64,000 nucleotides of DNA from Sinorhizobium alkalisoli (lineage in GTDB: Bacteria > Pseudomonadota > Alphaproteobacteria > Rhizobiales > Rhizobiaceae), in the NCBI RefSeq assembly GCF_008932245.1, contig NZ_CP034909.1, forward strand, positions 372,001 through 436,000, given 5' to 3'. The first letter of the stretch is position 1; each line of letters begins with the position of its first letter. Below the pieces are notes generated by a model. That model saw nothing but the letters and a program-made list of their open reading frames with translations. It searched no databases and had not been told where the DNA came from. Of the stretch, positions 46,625 to 56,255 are shown piece by piece. Both the position numbers and the translations under genes were made by a program.

Positions 46625-47194
46625 GTGCGCATCGTCGCTGGTGAGTTCCGGGGTCGCTCGCTTGCCACGCCGAAGTCAAACGATATCCGGCCGACAACGG
46701 ACCGGGCGCGTGAAAGCCTGTTCAACATCCTCAGTCACAGCTATCCCGGGGCCCTCGACGATACGCGCGTGCTTGATCTTTTCGCGGGCACCGGCGCCCT
46801 CGGCCTGGAGGCGCTGTCGCGCGGCTGCCGCCAGGCGCTTTTCGTCGAACAGGGCGTGGAAGGCCGCGGGATTCTAAGGGTCAATATCGAAGCGCTCGGC
46901 CTGCAGGGGCGCGCAAAGATCTTCCGGCGCGACGCGACCGATCTCGGGCCCGTCGGAACGATGGAGCCGTTCCAGTTGGTTTTCGCGGACCCGCCCTATG
47001 GCAAGGGACTCGGTGAACGCGCGCTTGAGGCCGCTGCCGCCGGCGGATGGCTCGTGCCCGGGGCGCTCGCCGTGCTGGAGGAGCGGGCGGATGTTCGACC
47101 GCAGCTGTCGTTGGCCTTCGAACTGCGCGATACGCGCGCCTTCGCAGATACGCACATGCATTTTTTCCGCTATCGCGGTGCTGTAGCACTTTGA
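46625..47194 (+). CDS. rsmD: 16S rRNA (guanine966-N2)-methyltransferase
   Basis: RsmD methylates N2 of G966 in 16S rRNA. The N-terminal RIVAGEFRGRSLATP, the SAM motif LDLFAGTGALGLEALSRG and the catalytic DPPYGKG are all visible. Length 189 aa. Translation starts at a GTG 3 bases after the pseudouridine synthase stop. The last residues (GAVAL) and the TGA stop lie in a B-type repeat (GCTGTAGCACTTTGA). Confidence 0.94.
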   Translation: MRIVAGEFRGRSLATPKSNDIRPTTDRARESLFNILSHSYPGALDDTRVLDLFAGTGALGLEALSRGCRQALFVEQGVEGRGILRVNIEALGLQGRAKIFRRDATDLGPVGTMEPFQLVFADPPYGKGLGERALEAAAAGGWLVPGALAVLEERADVRPQLSLAFELRDTRAFADTHMHFFRYRGAVAL

Positions 47195-47246
47195 ATTGCT
47201 GCATTCTTTGTTGCTCAATCGAGATCGACCAAGGACGTGCAGCAGC
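47180..47246 (+). repeat. B-type palindromic repeat, copy B3 (forms the end of rsmD)
   Basis: It opens GCTGTAGCACTTTGAATTGCTGCAT and contains a degenerate palindrome around CAATCGAGATCGACCAAGG, ending GTGCAGCAG. It supplies the rsmD stop codon. Confidence 0.65.
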
Positions 47247-47253
47247 CTGCATT

Positions 47254-47332
47254 GCCGCGCCGCGCGTCGTTTCAGACATGCCAGGTCGCTGCAACTCTTT
47301 GAAACTGCGGTATCGAGCTTTTCGAAATCGAG
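47254..47332 (-). repeat. RIME-like element in inverted orientation, copy A8
   Basis: Read on the minus strand it shows CGATTTCGAAAAGCTCGATACCGCAG, GAGTTGCAGCGACC and the degenerate second palindrome ending GCGCGGC. It lies directly after copy B3, giving a composite repeat between rsmD and the patatin gene. Confidence 0.6.
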
Positions 47333-47415
47333 TATGATTCTCGGATCGATGCGATAGAGCGCGGTGGATCGGGCGGGCTCGAGAGCAGACGGCCGCTGAT
47401 GGAAGGGAGCTGTCG

Positions 47416-48297
47416 ATGGAGCAGAACCTGTCGAGGCTGGACTCGGCAACGAAGAAAGCTGAGCCGACCGTGGCGCTCGCCCTTGGCGGCGGCGGCGCAC
47501 GCGGCCTTGCCCATATTCATGTGATCGAGGCGCTCGACGAGATGGGCATCCGCCCCGTTGCAATCGCCGGATCCTCCATCGGCGCGCTCATGGGGGCCGC
47601 CATGGCAGCGGGCATGACCGGCAGGGAAATTCGCGAGCACGCGCTTTCGACGGTCGGCCATCGCGGCGAAGTGCTGAACCGGCTCTGGCAATTGAGGCCG
47701 AGCAGCCTCTCGGAGGCCATGGCGAACGGCTTCCGCTTTGGGCAGCTCAACATCGAGCGTGTGTTGAAGGCCTTTCTGCCTGAGGCGATTCCCGGCCGCT
47801 TTTCCGAGCTCGTAATTCCACTGAAAGTCCTGGTCACGGACTATTACGGCCAGACGGAGCGCGTCTGCGATGGCGGAGACCTGCGCAAGGCGCTTGCCGC
47901 TTCCTGTGCGCTGCCTGCGGTCTTCATGCCGGTGAAGATCGACGGCCGTGTGATGATCGACGGCGGCATCTATAACCCGATCCCCTTCGACCACTTGCGT
48001 CAGGCGGCCGACATTGTCGTCGCGGTCGACGTCGTCGGCGGCCCGGACGGCGACGGCAAGACAATCCCGAGTCGAATCGACAGCCTGTTCGGCGCAAGCC
48101 AACTGATGATGCAGTCGATCATTGCCATGAAGATGAAGGCCGGCGCGCCCGATCTCCTGCTGCGTCCCGATGTCGGCCGCTTCCGCGTCCTCGATTTCCT
48201 GCGTGCGCAAGAGGTGCTCGCCGCCACCATGCCGGCCAAGGACCAGATGAAACGCGCACTTTCCGACCGCATCGGCCATTGGCGGCCAGGCGACTGA
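47416..48297 (+). CDS. Patatin-like phospholipase (RssA type)
   Basis: A 293-aa patatin-domain hydrolase. The oxyanion hole is LALGGGGARGLAHI, the serine nucleophile is in GSSIGALMGA and the catalytic aspartate in DGGIYNPIP. It has no signal peptide, so it is probably cytosolic and acts on membrane lipids. Bacterial RssA-like proteins are poorly characterised. GGAAGGGAGC precedes the ATG. It converges on the KefB-type antiporter gene. Confidence 0.9.
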   Translation: MEQNLSRLDSATKKAEPTVALALGGGGARGLAHIHVIEALDEMGIRPVAIAGSSIGALMGAAMAAGMTGREIREHALSTVGHRGEVLNRLWQLRPSSLSEAMANGFRFGQLNIERVLKAFLPEAIPGRFSELVIPLKVLVTDYYGQTERVCDGGDLRKALAASCALPAVFMPVKIDGRVMIDGGIYNPIPFDHLRQAADIVVAVDVVGGPDGDGKTIPSRIDSLFGASQLMMQSIIAMKMKAGAPDLLLRPDVGRFRVLDFLRAQEVLAATMPAKDQMKRALSDRIGHWRPGD

Positions 48298-48306
48298 TGC
48301 GGGTTG

Positions 48307-50181
48307 CTAATCGGCGTTGGCCAGCGTGTCGTCGGGACGAGCCTTGGCGTCGGCGCCGAGCGCCGAGCGGACTCGCTCCTGCGTTTCGGCAGTGTGGCTG
48401 ACGTCCCGTCGTGGTTTCACCAGCGGCTCCGGCCGCACCGGCTTTGAATGCAGCATGTGGCGGCCCGCGCTGATGCCTTCCGCCTCCTGCAGGACCAGCC
48501 GCGCCTCGTCGCGCCGGCGGATATCGTCCATGATGCCGATCGCTTCCTCGTCGGCGACTCCCAGCGCCTCGAGCGTCTTTCTGCCGAAGAGCAGGCCGGA
48601 TTCGAAGGTCTCGCGCAGCTCGTAGTCGATGCCTTTGGAGCGCAGTTCCAGCGTATGCAGCCGATCATAGGAGCGGGCAAAGATGCGCGCCTTCGGAAAT
48701 TCGGACTGCAAGAGACCGATGATCCTGTCCGTCGTTTCCTTCTTCTGGGTGCAGACCGCGACGATTTTTGCCTTCTCGATGCCGGCCGCGCGAAGTACAT
48801 CGAGCCGCGTGCCATCGCCGAAATAGATGCGGAATCCGAACGTCGCGGCCTGGCGTACGCGCGCGGCGGAATGATCGATGATCGTCACGTCGCGTCCGCC
48901 GGCTAGGAGAATTTGCGCGGCGATCTGGGCGAAGCGCGAGAAACCGATCATCAACACATCGGCGCCTGCGCCTTCGAAATCCTCCTCCATCTCGTCCTCC
49001 ATTTCGTCGCGCTCGCGCAACAGCCGCTTCGACAGGAGCGCGGCGACCGGCGTGAGCGCCATTGAGAGCGTGACGATGGCGACGAGCAGGGACGAAATCC
49101 CTTGCGAAAACACGCCGGCGGCGGCCGCTGCGGTGAAGAGCACGAAACCGAATTCGCCGCCCTGTGGCAGGAGCAGGGCAACGCGCACCGCGTCGTTGTG
49201 ATGGGAACCGAGGGCGCGGCAGAGGCCGTAGAGGACAAGGCTCTTCGCCGCCATCAGCAGCGGCACTGCGATCAGGATCAGGAGAAGGTTGGCCGCGACG
49301 ACGCCGAGTTGCAGCGACAGGCCGACAGCCATGAAGAACAGCGCTTGCAGGATGCCGCGGAACGGTTCGATATCGGCCTCGAGTTCGTGGCGATACGAGG
49401 ATTCCGCCAGCAGCACGCCCGCGAGAAATGCACCCATGGCCATTGACAGGCCGGCAAGCTGCATCATCGTCGCTGCCCCGATGACGACGAGCAGCGCGGC
49501 GGCGATCATGACCTCACGGGCGCCGGTGCGGGCGATGACCTGAAAGAGAGGATTGAGCAGATAGCGGCCCGCTGCAAATAGAGCGGCAATCGCGGCGATC
49601 GCTATGGCGAAGTCCTGGAGCGGCGAAGTCGTGGCTTCCGGCGCCCGGGCAGCCAACAGCGGGATCAGGGCGAGGAGCGGAACGATGGCGATGTCCTGCA
49701 GCAACAGGATGGAAAAGGCGCGCTGACCGTATCGCGTGTTGGTGTCGTTGTTCTCGTCGAGGATCTGCATGGCGAATGCGGTCGAAGAGAGAGCCATGCC
49801 GAAGCCGGTAATGACGCTTCCGCGCCAGTCGAGCAGACCGAAGAACGCGATAAGACCGGAGAGAATGGCACCGGTAAGGACCACCTGCGCCGACCCGAGG
49901 CCGAATATGTCCCGGCGCATCTGCCAGAGCCGCGATGGCTTCAGCTCGAGCCCGATGATGAACAGCAGAAACACGACGCCGAGTTCCGCCACGTGCAGGA
50001 TCTGCTCGCCCTCAGTGATGCGCTGGGCGATCGGACCGATGAGTACGCCGGCGGCGAGATAGCCGAGAATGGTGCCGAGACCGAGGCGCTTGAACAAGGG
50101 TGCCGCGACCACGGCACCGCCGAGCAGCATCAATGGCTCGGTGTAGATGAACGGTGTCGTTGCCATGCTCAATGTTTCCAT
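48307..50181 (-). CDS. KefB/KefC-type cation:proton antiporter with TrkA-N domain
   Basis: A 624-aa CPA2 antiporter, probably for K+ efflux. The N-terminal ~385 residues are membrane-spanning (about 12 helices; GLGTILGYLAAGVLIGP, FLLFIIGLELKPSRLW). An acidic linker (RDEMEDEMEEDFEG) leads to a Rossmann TrkA-N domain (DVLMIGFSRFAQIAAQIL, IDHSAARVRQA, YFGDGTRLDVLRAAG). Kef systems are gated by glutathione adducts. I chose the ATG at 50181 with GGGAGAGG upstream. It is divergent from pmbA across 136 bases. Confidence 0.9.
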   Translation of the reverse strand: METLSMATTPFIYTEPLMLLGGAVVAAPLFKRLGLGTILGYLAAGVLIGPIAQRITEGEQILHVAELGVVFLLFIIGLELKPSRLWQMRRDIFGLGSAQVVLTGAILSGLIAFFGLLDWRGSVITGFGMALSSTAFAMQILDENNDTNTRYGQRAFSILLLQDIAIVPLLALIPLLAARAPEATTSPLQDFAIAIAAIAALFAAGRYLLNPLFQVIARTGAREVMIAAALLVVIGAATMMQLAGLSMAMGAFLAGVLLAESSYRHELEADIEPFRGILQALFFMAVGLSLQLGVVAANLLLILIAVPLLMAAKSLVLYGLCRALGSHHNDAVRVALLLPQGGEFGFVLFTAAAAAGVFSQGISSLLVAIVTLSMALTPVAALLSKRLLRERDEMEDEMEEDFEGAGADVLMIGFSRFAQIAAQILLAGGRDVTIIDHSAARVRQAATFGFRIYFGDGTRLDVLRAAGIEKAKIVAVCTQKKETTDRIIGLLQSEFPKARIFARSYDRLHTLELRSKGIDYELRETFESGLLFGRKTLEALGVADEEAIGIMDDIRRRDEARLVLQEAEGISAGRHMLHSKPVRPEPLVKPRRDVSHTAETQERVRSALGADAKARPDDTLANAD

Positions 50182-50317
50182 GCTGGCGGCCTCTCCCGCC
50201 CTGGAAGGCCGGGCGATTGGCCGTACGTTCGTTTGCATGCGGGAAGGGGAATCGTGATGATGCCCTTGATGCATGCCTTACTGCACAATAAATGGGGCAG
50301 GAAGGAAAGGTCCAGCA

Positions 50318-51664
50318 ATGTCCGAGACAATCGACTCCGCCATCCTTGAAACACGCGCCGCCGAACTCGTCGATCGGGCTCGCCAGGCCGGAGCCGATGC
50401 GGCGGACGCGGTGGTCGTACGCGGCCGTTCCCGCTCCGTGTCGGTGCGGCTGGGCAAGGTCGAGGCGACGGAATCCTCCGAAAGCGACGAGTTTTCGCTG
50501 CGGGTTTTCGTCGGACGGCGGGTCGCCAGCGTTTCCGCCAATCCCGGTTTCGACCTGAAGCTGCTTGCGGAACGAGCCGTGGCGATGGCAATGGCTTCAC
50601 CCGAGGACCCATATGCGTCGCTGGCCGACCCTGATCGCCTGGCGAAGTCTTATCCGGATCTGGATCTGTTCGACGCCCGCGAGGTTTCGAGCGAGGCGTT
50701 GACGGAAGCGGCGCTCGCGGCCGAGGCGGCGGCGCTCTCGGTATCGGGTGTCACAAACTCGAGCGGCGCCGGTGCCAGCGCGGGCATGGGCGGGCTCGTG
50801 CTCGTCACCTCGCACGGATTTTCCGGCTCCTATATGGCGACGCGCTTCGGCCGTTCCGTCAGCGCGATCGCCGGCGAAGGCACGAAGATGGAGCGGGACT
50901 ATGATTATGACAGCCGCCTCTATTTCAGCGAGTTGCGGAGCCCGGAGGACATCGGCCGTGTCGCTGGGGAAAGGGCCGTGGCCCGTCTTAACCCACGCCG
51001 AGTGGCAACTGCCAAGAACGTGCCCGTCGTTTTCGATCCACGTGTTGCGCGCGGCTTCGTGGGCCATCTTGCAGGCGCGATCAACGGCGCCTCGGTCGCG
51101 CGCAAGACCAGCTTCCTGCGCGACATGATGGACAAACGGATCTTGAAGTCCGGCATTACCGTCACGGACGACCCGCTGATCGTGCGCGGCGCCTCCTCGC
51201 GTCCTTTCGATGGGGAAGGGGTAACCGGTCAGAAAATGTCCATGGTCGAGGATGGAGTCCTCAAGCACTGGTTCCTGTCGACGTCGGCGGCTCGGGAACT
51301 CGGCCTTCAGACCAACGGGCGCGGCGTGCGCGGCGGTCCGACCGTCAACCCCGCCTCGACCAATCTTGCCCTCGAACCGGGTGCGATTTCGAGGGACGAT
51401 CTGATCCGCAATGTTGGCACGGGTTTCTACGTGACGGAGTTGATCGGCCAGGGCGTCAACATGGTTACGGGCGAATACAGCCGCGGCGCCTCCGGCTTCT
51501 GGATCGAGAACGGCGAGATCAGCTTCCCCGTTTCCGAGGTGACGATCGCTTCCAATCTGAAGCAGATGTTCATGGCACTGACGCCCGCCGACGACATCGA
51601 CAGGAATTTCGGCATCGCCTCGCCGACATTGGCCATCGAAGGCATGACCCTTGCCGGATCCTAG
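50318..51664 (+). CDS. TldD/PmbA-family metalloprotease component PmbA
   Basis: A 448-aa protein of the TldD/PmbA (TldE) family. In E. coli, TldD and TldE form a protease that matures microcins and degrades CcdA; TldE lacks the metal-binding HExxxH motif, and none is visible here. Family segments are ESDEFSLRVFVGRRVASVSA near the N-terminus, NPRRVATAKNVPVVFDP and YSRGASGFWIENGEI near the C-terminus. AAGGAAAGG precedes the ATG at 50318. The TAG stop is the first three bases of RIME-like copy A4. Confidence 0.9.
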   Translation: MSETIDSAILETRAAELVDRARQAGADAADAVVVRGRSRSVSVRLGKVEATESSESDEFSLRVFVGRRVASVSANPGFDLKLLAERAVAMAMASPEDPYASLADPDRLAKSYPDLDLFDAREVSSEALTEAALAAEAAALSVSGVTNSSGAGASAGMGGLVLVTSHGFSGSYMATRFGRSVSAIAGEGTKMERDYDYDSRLYFSELRSPEDIGRVAGERAVARLNPRRVATAKNVPVVFDPRVARGFVGHLAGAINGASVARKTSFLRDMMDKRILKSGITVTDDPLIVRGASSRPFDGEGVTGQKMSMVEDGVLKHWFLSTSAARELGLQTNGRGVRGGPTVNPASTNLALEPGAISRDDLIRNVGTGFYVTELIGQGVNMVTGEYSRGASGFWIENGEISFPVSEVTIASNLKQMFMALTPADDIDRNFGIASPTLAIEGMTLAGS

Positions 51665-51714
51665 CGCATCAGACAGCGACCTTTGCGCGTCTGAAAAGGC
51701 GGGCGACGCTGTAT
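51662..51714 (+). repeat. RIME-like element, copy A4 (left palindrome deleted)
   Basis: It begins TAGCGCATCAGACAGCGACC and keeps only the second palindrome GCGCGTCTGAAAAGGCGGGC, ending GACGCTGTA. Its first three bases are the pmbA stop codon. Confidence 0.65.
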
Positions 51715-51772
51715 GACCGACTGGACGGCCACGTTGAGCGCGCGGGTCCGATTCGCGCCGTTAGGGAGTTGA

Positions 51773-52585
51773 ATGTCTGAAACGATCCCTTCGGCCACGC
51801 CCAACTGGGACGAGGACCTCGCACTGATCATTGCCGCCGCGGTCGCGGCCGGCGACACGGCACTCGGATATTTCCGCAGGGCGGTCGACGTTCGCTGGAA
51901 GAATGAAGGCCGTTCGCCCGTGAGCGAGGCTGACCTTGCCGCAAACGACATCCTCAGCACAAGGCTGCTCGGCGCCCGGCCCGGCTATGGCTGGCTTTCG
52001 GAGGAGACCGACGATGACGAGACGCGCCTCACGCGCGACACCGTCTTTGTGGTCGACCCGATCGATGGCACGCGCGCCTTCATCGGGGGCAAGGAGCTCT
52101 GGTGCGTCAGCGTTGCGGTCGTCCATCAGGGCCTGCCGGCGGCGGCCGTTCTTTACGCGCCGGCACTTGAAGAGCTGTTCCAGGCGACCCACGACGGCGA
52201 GGCTTGCAAGAACGGCGAGACGATCGCGGTTCGCGATCCCGGCGAGAGGCTGCATCTGGCGGTCGCCGAGGATCTCGTGAAAAAGCTTCACTCTCCCTAT
52301 CGCGAACGGATCGAGCGCGTGCCGCATGTGCCGTCGCTCGCCTATCGGCTGGCGATGATCGCGGATGGCCGCATCGACGGCACCATCGTCAAGAAGAACG
52401 CCCACGACTGGGATTTGGCGGCCGCCGATCTCATTCTTGCGCGGGCGGGCGGCGCACTATGCGGTCTCGACGGTCTACCACTGTCCTACAATCGCCAGAT
52501 TGTCAGCCATGGCTTTCTGGGCGCCGCATCCGGGCAGGCACTGCCGTCTTTGCTGGCCGCGACACGCGCGCTCGAGGACCATTGA
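51773..52585 (+). CDS. Inositol monophosphatase-family protein, CysQ-like
   Basis: A 270-aa Li+-sensitive phosphatase fold. The metal-binding residues lie in EETDDD, DPIDGTRAF and the late motif HDWDLAAADLILARAGG. This family includes 3'(2'),5'-bisphosphate nucleotidase (CysQ) and inositol monophosphatase; the substrate is not decided by sequence. It heads a cluster with DUF4170, waaA, a HAD phosphatase and lpxK. Confidence 0.88.
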   Translation: MSETIPSATPNWDEDLALIIAAAVAAGDTALGYFRRAVDVRWKNEGRSPVSEADLAANDILSTRLLGARPGYGWLSEETDDDETRLTRDTVFVVDPIDGTRAFIGGKELWCVSVAVVHQGLPAAAVLYAPALEELFQATHDGEACKNGETIAVRDPGERLHLAVAEDLVKKLHSPYRERIERVPHVPSLAYRLAMIADGRIDGTIVKKNAHDWDLAAADLILARAGGALCGLDGLPLSYNRQIVSHGFLGAASGQALPSLLAATRALEDH

Positions 52586-52640
52586 CCTTTGGGGGCGAAT
52601 GCCGCAAATCAACGCCGACCGTTCAAAAGAAAATGGGAAC

Positions 52641-52880
52641 ATGATGGCTCACGACACCGACAAGAAACAACGCCTGCATCTCGTCTTCGGCGGCGAACTG
52701 ACGACGCTTCAGGAGGTGCAATTCCGCGACCTGGAGCAACTTGATATCGTCGGGATCTATCCTGATTACGAGAGCGCCCTGGCCGCGTGGAGGGCCAAGG
52801 CGCAGATGACGGTCGACAACGCCCATATGCGTTACTTCATTGTGCACATGCATCGCCTGCTCGACCCGGAAAATGAATGA
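52641..52880 (+). CDS. DUF4170 small protein
   Basis: A 79-aa protein containing LHLVFGGELTTLQEVQFRD and DIVGIYPDYESALAAWRAKA, the DUF4170 pattern, with a C-terminal YFIVHMHRLLDP. Function unknown. In Rhizobiales it commonly lies just before waaA, as here (36 bases). The start is ATG 52641 or 52644, with GGGAA upstream. Confidence 0.85.
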   Translation: MMAHDTDKKQRLHLVFGGELTTLQEVQFRDLEQLDIVGIYPDYESALAAWRAKAQMTVDNAHMRYFIVHMHRLLDPENE

Positions 52881-52916
52881 CGCCGAGGATGTCGGCGCTG
52901 GAGAGGGCGCGCGTAT

Positions 52917-54242
52917 ATGAGTAGCCTTCGCGCGCGGCTTGCGCTTTCCGCCTATCGCTGGGTCGGTACCGCGATCTATCCCATGGTGGGTCCCTACCTG
53001 GCTCTGAGGGCGGCCAAAGGCAAGGAAGATCCCGCGCGGCGTCGCGAACGCTATGGGCACGCCAGTGCGCCGCGCCCCGATGGACCGCTCGTCTGGTTCC
53101 ATGCGGCCAGTGTCGGCGAGACTGTCGCGGTAACCCCGTTGATCAGGGAGATCCGGCGCCGCGGCATTGCCGTGGTGCTGACCACCGGCACGACGACCTC
53201 GGCCCGGGTGGCGGCCGAGCGGCTGGGCGCGAGCGTCGTGCATCAATATGTGCCGCTCGATTTCAAGCCGGCGGTGAGCCGCTTCCTCGAATATTGGCAG
53301 CCGGATCTGGCGATCATTGCCGAATCAGAAATCTGGCCGATGACCATCGTCGAGCTCGGCCGCAGGCACATTCCGCAGGTCCTGGTCAACGCCCGCCTCT
53401 CCGACCGTACCTTCTCCCGCTGGAAGAAGCGCCCATCCCTGGCGGACGCCCTTTTCGAAAACCTTGCGCTCGTCATCGCCCAGTCGGATATCGATGCCGA
53501 CCGGTTCCGCACGCTCGGCGCGCTGCCGGTCATGGTTTCCGGCAATCTCAAGGTCGATACCGATGCGCCGCCGCACGATCCGCAGGCGCTGCGCGAGTAT
53601 CGGCAGCAGATAGGCAGCCGCAAAACCTGGGCGGCGATCTCCACCTTCGAGGGAGAGGAGAATGCGGCGGGGGTCGTCCATCGGGTATTGAAGGAGCGCA
53701 ATGATCTGCTGACGATCGTCGTGCCGCGTCATCCGGAGCGATGCGACGCCGTCGAGGCGGCCCTGACGGCCAAAGGCCTCAAGGTCGCGCGCCGCACCCG
53801 GGGCGATCCGTTGACGTCCGACGTCGATATATTTCTCGGTGACACGATCGGCGAAATGGGTCTCTACCTCCGGCTGACGGAAGTAGCCTTTGTCGGCCGA
53901 TCGCTTTTTGCCGAAGGCGGTCAGAACCCGCTCGAGCCGGCCATGCTCGGCTGCGCGGTGCTCTCCGGCGGCAATGTCCAGAATTTCCGCGAGACCTATC
54001 AGATGCTTGCCAAGAACGGCAGCGCCAAGATCGTGCGTGACGTCGAGATGCTGGCGAAGGGGGTGAATTATCTGCTCGCCAACGACGACATGCGCCGCTC
54101 CATGATCGACGCCGGCCTTGAATCCGTGCAACAAATGCGCGGCGCGCTGACGGCGAGCTTGAAGGGCCTGGAGCCCTATATCAACCCGCTGATCGTGAAG
54201 GCGCGGCTCACACCGCGCGCGGAAACCAGCGCATCGGCCTGA
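52917..54242 (+). CDS. waaA: 3-deoxy-D-manno-octulosonic acid (Kdo) transferase
   Basis: WaaA (KdtA) transfers Kdo residues to lipid IVA in lipopolysaccharide synthesis at the inner membrane. A 441-aa GT-B enzyme with an N-terminal membrane-associated segment. Key segments are FHAASVGETVAVTPLI (with the catalytic Glu in GET), ESEIWPMTIVELGRR, and the donor-site region LGDTIGEMGLYLRL with FAEGGQNPLEPAMLG. The last codons and the TGA stop fall in a RIME-like repeat (GCATCGGCCTGA). lpxK follows after a HAD gene. Confidence 0.95.
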   Translation: MSSLRARLALSAYRWVGTAIYPMVGPYLALRAAKGKEDPARRRERYGHASAPRPDGPLVWFHAASVGETVAVTPLIREIRRRGIAVVLTTGTTTSARVAAERLGASVVHQYVPLDFKPAVSRFLEYWQPDLAIIAESEIWPMTIVELGRRHIPQVLVNARLSDRTFSRWKKRPSLADALFENLALVIAQSDIDADRFRTLGALPVMVSGNLKVDTDAPPHDPQALREYRQQIGSRKTWAAISTFEGEENAAGVVHRVLKERNDLLTIVVPRHPERCDAVEAALTAKGLKVARRTRGDPLTSDVDIFLGDTIGEMGLYLRLTEVAFVGRSLFAEGGQNPLEPAMLGCAVLSGGNVQNFRETYQMLAKNGSAKIVRDVEMLAKGVNYLLANDDMRRSMIDAGLESVQQMRGALTASLKGLEPYINPLIVKARLTPRAETSASA

Positions 54243-54330
54243 AAGTCGGAATCGATTTTCGGAAAGCTCGATGCACCGATTGAAAGAGCTACAGCGAACT
54301 TTGCGCGTCTAAAAGACGCGCGGCGCTGCA
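54229..54330 (+). repeat. RIME-like element, copy A5 (forms the end of waaA)
   Basis: Near-complete copy: GCGCATCGGCC, then GATTTTCGGAAAGCTCGATG, GAGCTACAGCG and palindrome GCGCGTCTAAAAGACGCGC, ending GGCGCTGCAG. The waaA TGA stop (54240-54242) lies inside it. Confidence 0.75.
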
Positions 54331-54353
54331 GAAACCCGTTGCGGATCAGGACC

Positions 54354-55055
54354 ATGGCAACAGTCGCCATCGCCGGCATATTGTTTGACAAGGACGGCAC
54401 GCTTCTCGACTACGTCAAGAGCTGGGTGCCGGTAAATTATGAGCTGGCGCGGATCGCGGCCAAAGGCGACGAGACGCTGGCGCGGGCGCTACTCGAGGCG
54501 GGCGGGATGGACCCGGACACCGGCCATGTCACGCCGGACAGCCTTCTGGCCGCTGGGAATACGGTGGAGATCGCGGCCGGGATGGTTGGTGCGGGCGCGC
54601 CTTTCACAGTCGAGGCGCTGACGACGCTGTTCGACGGGCTTTTCGCCCGGTCCGCTGATTATGCCGTGCCAGTCACCGACCTCGCCGCCTTCTTCGCCGG
54701 ACTGCATGCCAGGGGATATCGCCTTGGCGTCGCCTCGAGCGACAATGAGTGCTCGATCCGGGAAACCGCCAGACGCTTCGGATTCGACCGTTTCCTGCAC
54801 TACGTCGCCGGCTACGACAGCGGCTACGGCGTCAAGCCGGAGCCGGGAATGGTGCTCGGCTTCTGCGCGGCGACGGGGCTCACACCCGAACAGGTCGCTG
54901 TCGTCGGAGACAACAATCACGACATGCATATGGGCCGCAGCGCCGGCGTCGGGCTGACTATTGCCGTGCTCAGCGGCACGGGTTCACGCCAGTCGCTCGC
55001 CGCGGCGTCAGATCATTGCCTGACAGATATCACCGAGCTCGAAGCGGTGCTTTGA
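54354..55055 (+). CDS. HAD-superfamily phosphatase, Gph-like
   Basis: A 233-aa haloacid dehalogenase-type hydrolase. Motif I is ILFDKDGTLLDY with the nucleophilic aspartate, motif II lies in LGVASSDNE, and the C-terminal motif VVGDNNHDMHMGRSAG binds magnesium. It resembles phosphoglycolate phosphatases; the substrate is unknown. It is inserted between waaA and lpxK with a RIME-like repeat in front, and ATG 54354 has AGGA close upstream. Confidence 0.88.
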   Translation: MATVAIAGILFDKDGTLLDYVKSWVPVNYELARIAAKGDETLARALLEAGGMDPDTGHVTPDSLLAAGNTVEIAAGMVGAGAPFTVEALTTLFDGLFARSADYAVPVTDLAAFFAGLHARGYRLGVASSDNECSIRETARRFGFDRFLHYVAGYDSGYGVKPEPGMVLGFCAATGLTPEQVAVVGDNNHDMHMGRSAGVGLTIAVLSGTGSRQSLAAASDHCLTDITELEAVL

Positions 55056-55191
55056 GGGTGCCCCGTCTGACCGGCTTGCCTTTTTTGCCGTTCTGACGTT
55101 TTTTGTGGCGGTCACGCCCATTTGCGGCGGCGATGGCGGGTGAATCGGAGATCGTCCGCGGTCAGAGAGCGACGGAGGCGGCACGTCAAAA

Positions 55192-56238
55192 ATGGTTTCG
55201 GAAGCGCCACCCTTCTGGTGGACCAGGGCCGATTGGCGCGCCTATGCCCTTTGGCCCTTTTCCTGGCTCTACGGCCGCGTCGCCGGACTGCGCATGGACC
55301 GTGCGCGCCGCTCCATGCCGCCGGCGCCGCTCATCTGCGTCGGCAATTTCACCGTCGGTGGGGCCGGTAAGACGCCGACGGCGATCGCCCTTGCCCGGGC
55401 GGCCCGGGCACGCGGGCTCACGCCGGGTTTCCTGAGTCGCGGCTATGGCGGCTCGCTCGATGTCACGACGGTGGTAGACCCCGCCCATCATCGCGCCCGC
55501 GACGTTGGCGACGAGCCGCTACTGCTCGCGCGCGAGGCGCTGACGGTCATTTGCCGGCGTCGTGTCGAGGGTGCCCGCAGACTTGCCGCCGAAGGCGCCG
55601 ACATCATCATCATGGATGATGGATTCCAGAGTGCGCGCCTGACCTTCGACTTCGCCCTGCTGGTCATCGATTCCGGCCGAGGCATCGGCAACGGACATCT
55701 CGTGCCTTCGGGTCCGGTGCGCGCGCCGATCGCCAATCAGCTCCGCCATGCCACGGCGCTTTTGAAGATCGGCCGGGGACCGGCCGCCGATCTCCTGATC
55801 CGCCGCGCCGCACGGGCGGGAAAGGCCGTCTATGTGGCCGACACGATGCGGCTCGACGACGGATCGCTTGCGGGCGTCAGGGTCCTGGCCTGGGCGGGCA
55901 TCGCCGACCCGGAGAAGTTCTATCGCACGGTGCGGGAGACGGGTGCGATCATCGAAGAAACGCAGAGCTTCCCGGACCACCACCATTTCTCCGAAGATGA
56001 GATCGCCGACCTCATCGACCGGGCCGACAGCCGGGGCTGCACCTTGGTAACGACGGCCAAGGACATGGTGCGCCTGGAGCCGGGCCACGGCCGGGCGGCG
56101 GAACTGGCGGAGAAGAGCAGGGTCGTCGAAATCGAGGTGCATTTCGACGACCCGGAGGCCCCGCGCAAGATCATCGAGGCGACGCTCGATCACGCGCGGG
56201 CGCGCAAGCTGGGGATGACGAAAGAGCAGCGGCGCTGA
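55192..56238 (+). CDS. lpxK: Tetraacyldisaccharide 4'-kinase
   Basis: LpxK phosphorylates the 4' position of the lipid A disaccharide. A 348-aa membrane-associated kinase. The N-terminal [20 protein letters not shown] stretch is the usual membrane helix. The Walker A motif is [15 protein letters not shown]. The catalytic region [10 protein letters not shown] contains the family aspartates, and [14 protein letters not shown] is conserved. The clustering with waaA fits lipid A-Kdo assembly. It converges on the DUF2093 gene. Confidence 0.95.
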   Translation: MVSEAPPFWWTRADWRAYALWPFSWLYGRVAGLRMDRARRSMPPAPLICVGNFTVGGAGKTPTAIALARAARARGLTPGFLSRGYGGSLDVTTVVDPAHHRARDVGDEPLLLAREALTVICRRRVEGARRLAAEGADIIIMDDGFQSARLTFDFALLVIDSGRGIGNGHLVPSGPVRAPIANQLRHATALLKIGRGPAADLLIRRAARAGKAVYVADTMRLDDGSLAGVRVLAWAGIADPEKFYRTVRETGAIIEETQSFPDHHHFSEDEIADLIDRADSRGCTLVTTAKDMVRLEPGHGRAAELAEKSRVVEIEVHFDDPEAPRKIIEATLDHARARKLGMTKEQRR

Positions 56239-56255
56239 GCAGCAGGCGCGGCGCT